From: Chlamydomonas reinhardtii | Lineage: Eukaryota; Chlorophyta; Chlorophyceae; Chlamydomonadales; Chlamydomonadaceae | DNA: 64,000 nt | Direction: 5' to 3' | NCBI RefSeq assembly: GCF_000002595.2 | Contig: NC_057005.1 | Span: forward strand, 62,001-126,000 | In this document: in pieces, positions 47,301 to 57,400 of the stretch | How positions within the stretch are numbered: the stretch's first letter is position 1 | How the letters are laid out: each line of letters opens with the position of its first letter | Translations under genes and position numbers: made by a program | Notes under the pieces: model-generated | The model's input: the letters and a program-made list of their open reading frames with translations, nothing else | Database searches by the model: none | What the model was told of the DNA's origin: nothing

Positions 47301-49114
47301 GTCCAGCTGGGCCGGCAGCACACGGGGCAGCGGCCGAGGCGGCTGCACGTTGGTGCGAGTTGCCTCCAGGTCATACAGCATTACCTGCAAGGGAACCAAG
47401 CCGTCATACCTTGCATACGGCAACCTGGTAGCACTCTACTGTCTACATGGCTTCACTTTCAGCGCCGCGCTTAGCGCACTGTGTACAGACCCGTATCTGT
47501 GTCCTCAATGACCTTTTACCCTCATGTATGCAATCCTGGCCTCGCCCCGCGTACCTTGCCATTGGCCACCAACGCCATTTGCTCCACCCGCTCGTCCGCA
47601 TCGAACATGCAGTCCTGGCGGTTGGGGAACGTGTACGGCACCGACCCCACCGCCTGGCAGCCCAACACGTCCACGAACGCCACCGAGCCGTCCGTCAGCA
47701 GTGCCGCCACCGTGGCCGAATCGGGCAGGAAACGCACCTGCGTGGCGCCGACGGCCATGGGCAGTGTGGCCGCCAGCGCGGTAGCAGCCGCAGGGCCCTC
47801 CAAATGGCCCGCCGGCGGCAGCTGTGCCGCCCCCGCATGACCTTCCGCAGCCGCGGCCGCGGCCGCCGCAGCATCTGCCGCCTGGCCAGCTGCTGCCTGG
47901 TCCAGAGCGGTGGGCGGTGCCGGTAGCCCCACTCCGTACAGGAGCTCTCCACCAATAATGCTGTAGAGCAGTAGCAGCGGTAGGCCCGCCCCACATGCCA
48001 CCAGCCACTGGCCATCGGGGCTCAGCGCAAAGGCCGACTGCGCGGGCCGGAGCGCGGGCCCCAATGGCAGTGTGAAGGAGCGCAACAGTGTGAAGTTGCC
48101 CGCGGCCCACACGTAAAAGCTACCGTCCTGTAAGGGCAAGGGCAAGGGACAAGCGGCGGGGCCATCTCCCGGCTTGGTGGATGGTATGAAATTTTGAATG
48201 GCCTGCATCCAGTTGGGGACCTTGCACGGCAGTCCTAGATTCACCCGAGCTTGGTTGCCACAACGCACCCACCTTGAACTGGGTCACAATTGCCAGCCCA
48301 TCAGGCGTGTATGACGCCTGCACCGCGCCATACGGGCCGCTGCCCAGCACTCGCTTCCTTCGCAGCTTCTGCAGCCGCGAAAGTTTACGCTGCTGCTCAG
48401 CGACATTCGCACAGCAGACACAGGACTAGCTTCCCATGGCAACGAGGCCTGCAACCTGACGCATCCCCACCCCTGCAACGCCAAATTTTATGAAATCCTG
48501 GCTTTCCAGCCGCACCTTGATGTCCCACACCATGACCCCGTCTACACTCGTGCTGAGCAGCTCATCCAGCTCCCGGCTCAGCGCCAGGTGCCGCACAGGG
48601 CTGCAGGCAGGCGTGCGCGGGTACAGCGGTCTCAACCAGCTCTTGCCCACTATATTTTAAGACTGGACACCAATGTGAATCAGCTAGCACGCCGGCGGCG
48701 ACAAACGCGCAGGAGTCCGTACCTCCTGTGCTCCCTGAACATGGCCACCAGAGCGCTCTTGCTGATGTCGTATACCCGTAATGACCCATCCGAGAATGCA
48801 GCGAACACCAGGCGGGGACCAGCAAATAGAGCTGCTGTGCCGGCACTCTGCGCCTTGTCCAGACAGCTGAAGCGGTTATGACGCAGCTGATATGAGTACA
48901 AGCTTCCCCGGGTATCGATGGTCAGGAGGAGCGTGCCGGACTGGTCCAGCGCCACCACGGCGAAGTCTGGGCCCCGAACGGCTTCCGAGTACTTGCTCGC
49001 CGGTACTTGCAGCACGGAAACCAGGCCAGCAACACCGGGAACTGGTTTCGTCACCCAAATGCTTCCGCCCGGTCCGCATATCGTCACCCGTGGTGGCGCG
49101 GTGAAGCGCAGCAT
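38319..49114 (-). CDS. TBC1D31: TBC1D31/WDR67-like protein (WD40, TBC, coiled coil)
   Basis: In animals TBC1D31 (WDR67) is a centriolar-satellite protein linked to ciliogenesis. Twenty-five minus-strand exons (first 48723-49114, last 38319-38664; the longest are 47555-48127, 46792-47384, 41454-42439, 39755-41020 and 38820-39614) join in phase to about 2,514 residues. Residues 1-380 form WD40-like blades (DGVMVWDIK, DGSFYVWAAGN). Residues 560-806 form the TBC fold: GEYPAKYRLLIWDYLLQLPH, then LSQLAHWCPVF, FPFVKLF, then GWLRGWWERFPHPPL. These follow human TBC1D31 in order. Residues 846-1328, spread over ten short exons, are a long Glu/Arg/Ala-rich coiled coil. The last 1,186 residues are a Ser/Gly/Ala/Pro-rich extension absent from the roughly 1,066-residue human protein. 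I see no classical R-finger IxxDxxR motif, so Rab-GAP activity is doubtful. ATG 49114 is first in frame. Confidence 0.88.
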
Positions 49115-49979
49115 TCTTTCTCAAGCTTCTGTCTGGTGTCAAACGCTGCAGATTTGGAAAGTCCTGAGAGTTCTAGGGGCACTACGCATCCTGCCTCAGC
49201 TGCCCGAAACGCTGTTTATAAGACTGGCACCGCGCTCTGTTTATGTACAAAATACAGTGTAAATACATAAAGCCTAAATTAGCGTGTGGCCAAGGGCCGA
49301 AGGTTGAAAGGTGTTTTGACTTTGGATCGTCATGTTTGACTTGGCGAAGTTTTCGACATTCACACGTAGTCCCATGGTGTGCAGCGAATTCGCAAACCCC
49401 AACACTCAAATTGCACCATCAAGGCAAGATTGCGTGGCTGGAGGGGACGAGGTGTGGGATGAGGTCCAGGGAGTCCCATCATTGGCACATCCCTGCACAT
49501 CTGAGCATGCATGCTCAAGCGTGCCGCCTGGTGCCGATTGATGCCACCTATGCGCACGGACGACCAATGATCACGCACCAGCGTGCACCAGCAACCCTCG
49601 TTCCCAAGCCGCAAGCCTCTCCGGCCTGCTCCCGCCTGCCCTGGCTGGCTTTCCTACCTCCCGCCCGCCTTCCATCCCAACTTCTGGTCTATGACTGAGA
49701 CTTGCCTATGAGGCTGTGCAGTGGTACGTGCATAATGGTAAAAGGGCGCCGCGGGGGAGCTGGAAGTCCAGCACCGGTGCGGATCCCCATCGTCCTGAGT
49801 GCATGCAGTGTTTTTCTGTGTTTGGTGTGCATCCGGCAATTACATTAATGCCGTATCGTTCCCTTCTGTTTCACAATTGTAATGTACGACTCAAAGGCTC
49901 ATGCTGATACACCGCGCGAGAACAATCTTGCACATCCAACTTCTCAATGTTTTGCGCCTTTCGATGTAATTTTGCACAA
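49115..49979. promoter_or_regulatory. Divergent intergenic region, TBC1D31 and PGAP3 promoters
   Basis: About 865 bp separate the two start codons. The sequence is AT-richer than the coding parts, with a clearly low-GC patch at 49200-49270. No gene was recognised. An in-frame upstream ATG for PGAP3 lies at 49947. Confidence 0.5.
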
Positions 49980-51877
49980 ATGGCCGTAATAATGTGGCGT
50001 ACATGCTGTCGCGCAATGCCATGGGCCAGCTGTTGTCGCCCACACGGGGTCCGTGTCTTCGGCGCCATCCTCGCCGTTGTCCTGTTCCTCGAACCCGGCC
50101 TCGCCAGCAGCGGTGACCGCTCCTGGGTGTTCCAGTCGTGTCTGGCGCATTGCAGCTCCAGCGGCTGCACTCGGCTGCCGCACGTGCCCGTGTCGGAGCA
50201 GCAGGCGCTGGGCATCTACAGCTGCCCTGCCGCATGCGCCTCCGCGCTCCAGGCAGGTCACAAGCAGCCTGGCATGCCTGGGGCCTCCCCGGTGCCGCTG
50301 CCCCTGCGGCTGTTCCGCTGGAGCTGCGAGGACGACTGCAAGTACCACTGCATGGAGGCGGTGGAGGCGTGGAAGGCACGGGCGGGCGGGCAGCAGGAAC
50401 ACGGCGGCAGTCCCCAGCTGCAGCGGCTGCCAGTGGAGAAGTATCACGGCAAGTGGCCGTTCCGTCGGGTGGCGGGCATGCAGGAGCTGCTGTCGGTGCT
50501 GGCGTCACTCGCCAACTTGGCCGCACATGCGGTGTGCTTGGCGCGCCTGCGGGCGCGGGCCGGGCGGGGTGTTTCCAGGGTACCATCGCTGCCACCGAGC
50601 GCAGGAATGGCAGCCACTCGCTCGCCTGGTGGTGTCGGGACGGGCGGGCTGGACGGGGCACTGTGCCGGCTGCCGTACCCGTTTCTAGGGCTGTGGACGG
50701 CCTACTCAGCACTGCACTTGAATGCGTGGTTATGGAGGTGGGTTGTTTTTGGCGGGGATCGCTGATATGATTGCACGCGATGGATTCAACCTGACTAATG
50801 AGTCATGTCACATCGACTGCTGTATTGCTGCATCCGCACTGTACCCAGCCCCAGACTCCGGCGCCCCCTTGCACCCGGCCCCGCCTCCTGCGCTATGCAG
50901 CGCGCTGTTCCACTGCCGCGACACGCGCACCACGGAGCGGCTGGACTACTGCTCCGCCGTCGCAGTTGTGGCGGCGGGACTGGCAGCGGCAATGGCGCGC
51001 CCCTTGTGGGGCCGCACGCGGCGGCGACGGGTGGCGGCGGTCACGGCGGTGGCGGGCGTGGTGGCGGGCCTGATCGCACATCTGCGGTACATGCTGACTG
51101 TCAAATTCGATTATGGGTGCGTTGGGAGCGTGCGGGCGAGTACAATACGCGGATGTCGAGACAGGTACAACCTGTGCTCTTGAGCTCCCTTGCTTCCAGC
51201 CTGCCGTCATGAACTGTAAACAGTCCTGGCCCGCGTTGGGCGTGTGTCTGACTGCCAAGGCTGAGTGCTTCAGCCCTCCGTCGTTGGTGCGATGCGGTTG
51301 CACCGTCCCTATCCCACGTTTGCACTGCCTGCAGCTGGAACATGCAGGTGTGTGTGGCCGCGAGCGTGGCCACCGCCCTGATTTGGCTGGTGTGGGTGTG
51401 GGCTGTGCGCCACCCCGCCCGCAGCCGCATGACGGCCTTTCTGCTGTTGGCGCATGCGGCGATGCTGCTGGTGCGCGGGGGCGGGTGGCAGGGCAAGCAG
51501 GTTCGAGCAAGCTTGTCTTGAAGAGTGGGAGGCTGGTCGCTGGTCTGACCTCGAGGCAGCACCGTCTCTGCATCGCGCATGCCTCTAGCCCAAATTACAT
51601 CTGCTTTTATGTTCCCACCCGTCTGCAGGAGGTTCTGGACTTTCCGCCACCCACAGCCAGCGGTCGGCTGCTGGACGCACACGCCGCGTGGCACTGGGCC
51701 ACTGTGCCGCTGACGGCGTTGTTCTACAGCTGGCTACAGGCGGATGCAGACTGGTGCCAGGCGGGGCTGGCGCAAGGGGGTCAGGGCGGCGCGGACGGGG
51801 GCGAGGCAGGCGCGAGGGGCGGCGACGCTGGTGCTGTTGGGCGGATGCTGGAGGCGGCGAAACACAAGGCGGTGTAA
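49980..51877 (+). CDS. PGAP3: PGAP3/PER1-like GPI-anchor phospholipase, 7-TM
   Basis: PGAP3 (yeast Per1) removes the unsaturated sn-2 fatty acid from GPI anchors in the ER/Golgi during lipid remodelling. Exons 49980-50737, 50901-51116, 51335-51500 and 51629-51877 give 462 residues. After a signal peptide (FGAILAVVLFLEPGLAS) comes the Cys-rich lumenal head: GDRSWVFQSCLAHC, then SCEDDCKYHCM, then YHGKWPFRR, all family signatures. The membrane part has LNAWLWSALFHCRDTRTTER, which holds the conserved His and Asp of the CREST superfamily. Then come DYCSA, KFDYGWN and LLDAHAAWHWATVPL, with the second conserved His cluster. The protein is longer than human PGAP3 (320 residues) because of inserts between the first motifs and a Gly-rich tail. 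I chose ATG 49980 for its better context (CAAATGGC) over 49947, which would add 11 residues. Confidence 0.92.
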
Positions 51878-52847
51878 CAGGCGGGCGCCGGACTCTTCAA
51901 TGTGTTTGGAGGGGCCGAGGGGCCAGCCAGGGGCGTGCGAGGCAGCGTCCCCTTAGCGCTGTGCGTATCTCCAACGTCAATCAATCCACAAGGTCCCCGC
52001 ACCTGCAACAGCGGCACCCCTAAGTTCTCTTTCTCAGTTCCGGTCCTGTCGCCTGGGCAGTGGGCACCACTTGGCCACGCCAATCCTTGGGGAGGGGCTG
52101 GCCCATGGAGAGCGGCAGCAACATGCACGGATGCACAACGATGATGGCAGATACTGAAGACAGGACGGACGTGACCGAAGACGACTGGACAATCCCTGCA
52201 GCCCCCCCCCACCACCACCACCACCACCATCTACAGCAGGAGCGTGCTGTGGAGCTGTTACCATGGCTCCCACGGGCTGTTGCTGAGCAGTGCTGAGCGG
52301 AGAACCAATTCCTCCACACTGTTTGTCATCGTGGTGGCATGGCGGGGCGGCTGAGCCACGGTCCACACGCTGTGCGGTAGTACGGGATTTGGGTGGCATT
52401 GCTGTGTCATGCCCCAACCATAGTTTGCTCTAGGGCTGCCACTGGGGGCTGAATCGACGAGTGACACGCGCCGGCAATGGCGGAGAGGAGCCTTCGTTCG
52501 TGCCACAAAGTCGTGAATGAATACAGTTGCCTGTGAGTCGACTTGTAGACCCCAAACTATGTGCCAAGCAACACAGCTACATTACAAGACATTTCCATTG
52601 TCGATCATGCTCCTTTGCATCTCATGTACCGCATCGCACTGCACACACCCTTCCACATGCCGCTTACACTCGTACTGTCAGTCCGCTGCGCCTCCCCCAT
52701 CAAAACAGCGCAGCTGCATGCCCTGTGCGTCAACCCCCTCGTGCCCCCGGCTGCTGTTATCACGCCCCCACGTTCCTGCCAAGGAGGCTGCTCATCACAG
52801 CAGCCCACGTCTCAGTCTGCATTTCTTGGGCCCCGCCCTCCCTGTCC
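51878..52847. other. Convergent intergenic region with a CCA repeat
   Basis: This holds the 3' ends of PGAP3 (+) and the Cys-rich gene (-). A short (CCA)n run lies near 52206-52230. No other gene was supported. Confidence 0.5.
52582..52586 (-). promoter_or_regulatory. Candidate poly(A) signal of the Cys-rich gene
   Basis: Minus-strand TGTAA about 260 bp after the stop codon at 52848, a typical spacing. Confidence 0.5.
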
Positions 52848-54142
52848 TCAGTTAATCTTAATGCCCTTGTCCGCCTGCTTCTTGATCTCTTCCAGGCTCT
52901 GGGCGCCCTGGGCGCCCAAGCTCACGCCGCCTGCGTGCGGGCAAGGTAGGCGTGAGGTTGAAGTGGCTGACACGCCGTGAGGGCGAGCACGCAGGAAAGG
53001 AAAGGCCGTGGCGGCCAACAAGCACCCGTACTGCTTTTCCCAACACCAGCGCCGCCGGGGCAACAACATCATGCAGCTGTCGCCGCCCCCCTCCTAAACG
53101 CAGGCGTGGTCCCGCCGTATGCTGCCATGGATAACTCACCGAAAAGCACGTCATTCGTCATTTGGCCTTTCCTGCAAAACCAGGCCATGTACAAGAAGTG
53201 AACGTGTTAAGGACGCAGCAAGGACAGGTTTGCCGCAAGTCAGTATCGATGCAGCTGGCGATGCCATTCCTTGGGTGTGACAATGCTCCAGCTTGGCGAG
53301 CTTTCCGGGCCTTAATGAAAGGGGTTACCCAGTCCGTAGCCGCATGGACACAGTGCATCGCCCACGACCAGCCCTGCGGCCCTGCTACCGCCCTGCCGCC
53401 TGCCGCCCTACCGGGTGTACTCCAGACCCGCCTCGTTGAGGGCGGGACAGGGCTTGTAGGCCTTGATGGGCCACCAGCCGAACCCCGGCAGTGCCCCCAT
53501 GCCGCCGATGACGCGGCCTTGCCCGTCGCACCTGCAGCCGCCGTGTGCGAGTGCATGCCAGCCGGGGTTGCGTGCGCTGGCTACTGTAGCCGCTTGAATG
53601 CTCGGCGAGTTGCCCCTTGCCGTAAACCAGAATCGCCCACGGAGTGAAAGCACTGGCCAGAATACAGGGGCGCTGCTGTTGCGCTACTGCTCTCAGGTGC
53701 AAGCCCGGTGTACACAGCCCACTACTATGAATCCGACATTCATAGTAGTGGGCTTCAAGAAGGGACGGTCCGACCAAGCAAGGGTGCCCCGCACCCAGGT
53801 GAGGAGGGAACTGCTGTCGTCGAAGCTCACTTGCACGGGTGACACCCGGTGCCCACGTACCCGCCGGGCATCTTGCTCTTGTCTGCGCCACACGTGCTGC
53901 ACACGTTGGAGTTCACCGCCTGTGCCTCCGCTGCTTCAGGAGCCTGCGACCACCAACCATCACCGGGTTGAGGTTGCGCTGATGATAGCCAATGACCGAT
54001 CGCACGAGCTCCTTCACATACATAATAGTACCTGGGCACGGACCACAACGCGCTCCACACGCACGCGCGGAGCCACGACTGGCCGCGCGGTGCCGAACGC
54101 GCTCCGGCTTGCAACTGAGGGCTTACTTGTGAGCCTGTTCAT
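52848..54142 (-). CDS. Small Cys-rich, probably plastid protein, function unknown
   Basis: Five minus-strand exons (54032-54142, 53831-53943, 53412-53531, 53140-53171, 52848-52930) join in phase to 152 residues. The first 37 residues (MNRLTSKPSVASRSAFGTAR, ending VERVVVRAQ) look like an algal chloroplast transit peptide. The mature part has VCSTCG, then GTGCHPCKCDGQGRV, a pattern like half a DnaJ-type zinc finger (C-x2-C, C-x2-C-x-C-x-G-x-G). It is followed by a distinctive GALPGFGWWPIKAYKPCPAL block and a charged helix ending KKQADKGIKIN. The Trp-Trp-Pro block looks strongly constrained, so I expect orthologues in other photosynthetic organisms, but I do not recognise a named family. The start codon is 294 bp from that of the rhodopsin kinase on the other strand. 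A perfect 17-bp hairpin sits in its second intron. Confidence 0.75.
53716..53754. repeat. Perfect hairpin, 17-bp arms, 5-nt loop
   Basis: The arm at 53716-53732 (AGCCCACTACTATGAAT) is exactly complementary to 53738-53754, with loop CCGAC. It lies in the 299-bp intron 53532-53830 of the Cys-rich gene. The perfect arms suggest recent origin or a functional fold. Confidence 0.9.
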
Positions 54143-54436
54143 TTTCCGAGTACTGCTTTGGCTGATAAATCGTATGTTCCAATGGATTCAGCTCTTGCAG
54201 CAAAACTTGGCCGTGTGCATGCATGGACCATCGTGCCCCCGAAAGTTTAGGTCCAGGCTGCACAGCTCTCGCTGTTCAAACTGGTCCTTTACCTGTTTTC
54301 CTTCTTACTAACAATGGGGCCATAGGACAACACGCTTTGGGCAAGAAGCAGGGGCGAGTTCACCTTCACTCGAAACAATCGAATTCCCTATCCTTGGTTC
54401 TTATGGCACTGGCCCACTGGCCCTTTACGCCTTGAA
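54143..54436. promoter_or_regulatory. 294-bp divergent promoter, Cys-rich gene and rhodopsin kinase
   Basis: Both start codons face away from this short segment, so both promoters must lie in it. No clear TATA box was seen. It is lower in GC than the exons around it. Confidence 0.55.
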
Positions 54437-57400
54437 ATGGCACCCACCGGCAGCCTGCCGTCCCATCTGCAGGACAGGATAGACGCTCTAGAGACCAATC
54501 AGAGGGACACAGATGCACAGGCATTTCAGAAGGCCGTGGAAAGGCGCGCCCGCGTCAGCTTTTCGGTCGCCATAGCGGGGTGGGTCGACAGGGCGTTCGT
54601 CCCGGTGCTGGCAGTTTCCCGTGTTTTCTGTTCTTCTAGGCTTAGGATGCAGAGACTATTGCATGCATGGCAGCTTTGGGGCTCCATCTGAGACTTTACA
54701 CCTCCTCGGGACGTCCGCATGCCTGCCACATCGCGCAGGTTTGGCGTTTTGCTATACCTCCTGGCCTCATACCTCATCTGCACGAGTAACCTTGGCGACC
54801 CAGAGCTCACTGCCCAGTTCCACGCTCAGGTGCGTGCAGTCTCGCCCTCGGGGAGCCATCGGCCTGCCGAAAGCATAGCGACCGACCTTGTCCGTGCCCC
54901 GACCCTGCTTGTTCAGGCGGACCCGAATGCATACACATGGCCAATGGTAGCTTTCGGCACAGCCTTTGGGCTAAACTTCATCACGCTGCTGTTCGAGCGC
55001 GAGAGCGCCAAGTTTCAGCTGGCGCTGCTGGCATGCTACATCAACTTCCTGGCAGGCTTCAGTGACTACATGTCATGGAAGGGCTACGCGCCCATCGTCC
55101 GGGATTCCTGGGGGCAGGGCTTCCAGCTGCTGCGCACGGTGATGTGGTTGCTCACCACCCCGGCGATGGTCTACCTGTTGTCCATCATCTCGGACTTCAG
55201 CCGACTGAAGGTGCGGGAGCGAGGTAGCTCGTGCAGGCGGGGTGGGGCAAGGGGGCAGGGCAAACGGCATGCCATGCACGGGGTCCGGTGAGGGGGCACT
55301 GAGGTTCGCTCGTCAGGGTGCGACCTGGCTGGTTTGGAGTCCGTGGTGGACTTGACACTTGGTGTAAGGACCGCGGTGCTACGGACGGCATTGAATTTCA
55401 ATCATCGATAGTTATCTGGGGTTGGCGCACGGGCCACCAGCCGCGTGAAGGCGGCGCCTCGGCAGGCTGTGCAGCAACGCGGGGGTCCTGCCTCACAAGC
55501 ACACACACAGGTACACACATGCAGTCGCACCCCTCGCAATGGCACATCAATCACACTGCAGGTGTACTCGGTGATGCTGGCGGACGTGCTGATGATCACA
55601 TTCGGCATTCTGGCCTTCCTGGCGTACAACAAGGTCATGTCCAGTGAGTTACCCAGGATTGGGTTAGGCGGGTGTCGTGCTTGGCCCGGCCGAAGCCTCG
55701 TGTGAAATTTTTTTGTTCTTCAATTGTTACCCCCACCACCACTCAAGCACGCACACGTGTCTTTTTCCTCTCTCCCTGCCCCAGTCCTGTTTTACATGGT
55801 GGCCTGGTGCCTGTTCGCCTACGTGGTGCACAGCATGTGGAGCATGTTCCATGCGTGAGTCAGCCGGGGGATGAGGGGGCGCGGGCAGGGGGCCTGAAGC
55901 ACGGCAAGCGGGGTGACAAGTGAAGTTGGTGGTCGCGTGACGCCCCGAAGGGAGGGGTGATGCGTCGCACATTTTGGGGCGTGCAGCAGGGGGCAGGGGG
56001 GCAGGGGGCTGCGGCAGAGGGCACATGGCCCTCTCTCACAGCTGCTGTCAGCGCGAAGCACGTGGGCTGACCGCCGGGGACTGGGGTCACCGGCCGCAGC
56101 CAGGTTAGGCGTTGCTAGAGCTCACGCATATCACGGGCCCCAAGGCTGGGCTTTGTACCGGGCCGGGAACTAGCGATGTGCTGCTTGGTCTTACATCCAC
56201 CTGTCGTTCGTCTTCCTTTGATTCACCTTGCCCCTACTATTGGCTCTCTTCTCTTCACAGCTCCATAGCTGAGGCGCGGCACGACAGCAGCCGCGTCAGT
56301 CTGGAGGTGCTGCGCCTGTTCGCAGTGGTGGGTGGAGGGGACGCCGCGGAGGTGTCGGGTTGAGAGGGCTGGGCTGGAAGATACTGCCAAAGGGTCAGGG
56401 GCGACATCAGGTGACGGAGAATGGTGTGGGACTTGAGAGGAGAGCGGCAGGGCCCAGCCCAGGCTGGGACGCATCATGAATTCATGACGGACTGCGTGGC
56501 GGCGTGCGAGCGCGACACGCACGGGAGCGGAGCAGCCCAGCAGCTGATTGCGTGGCTCAATGGTGTTCCCTGCCCATCACCCGCGCTTTTTGCTCACCTC
56601 GGCTCCCGTTTCCCGCACTGCCACACCCCCAGGGCCTGTGGTTCACGTTCCCGGTCATCTGGATTGTTGTGAAGATGGGCCTGGTGGACATCCGCACCGA
56701 GGAGTGGACCTGGTGCGCGTGCGACTTCCTGGGCAAGGTCATGTTCAGCAGCTCGCTGCTGCACGGCAACTTCCTCACCATTGAGCAGCGCCGACTTATC
56801 GCCATGCGCATCGTGGAGGAGGGCAACCGGTGCGTCCGTGCGTGTGCGGCCGGTGTGGACTCGGCCGTCTCTTGTTTGCGCGTGTTGGGCATTGGCAGGG
56901 AGGCGATGTTTCTGGGGCCAAGTGGTCCGCGGGTAGCGCGGGCTGCCCCCAACAAACAACTAGTTTCACACTAGGGCTTGCTAGTTGTGTAAATGCGTCT
57001 CAACTAGTCGTATGCATCTACGCCTGTCCTGCAACCCCTTTGCCGCCGCCACCCCCACTACACGCTCTCCTCCTCCATCGCCTGCTCCACCTTTCTCTCA
57101 CCTCCTCAGCATCCAAGTGATCCAGGAGCTCAAGGACCTGGTGGAGCAGAAGGAGCGCTTCATGAGCTCCATGAGCCACGAGCTGCGTACGCCGCTCAAC
57201 GGCATCATCGGCCTCAGCGACGCGCTGCTGGTGGGCAGCTGCGGCGAGATCAACGACCAGGCGCTCAAGACCATCACCACCATCAAGACCTCGGGCGCAC
57301 GATTGCTCAACCTCATCAACGACATCCTGGACGCAGCCTCCATGCGCAAGGTGGGTTTGGACGGTGTGGGGGCCGCGGGGGGCGCGAGGGTCGGCCACAG

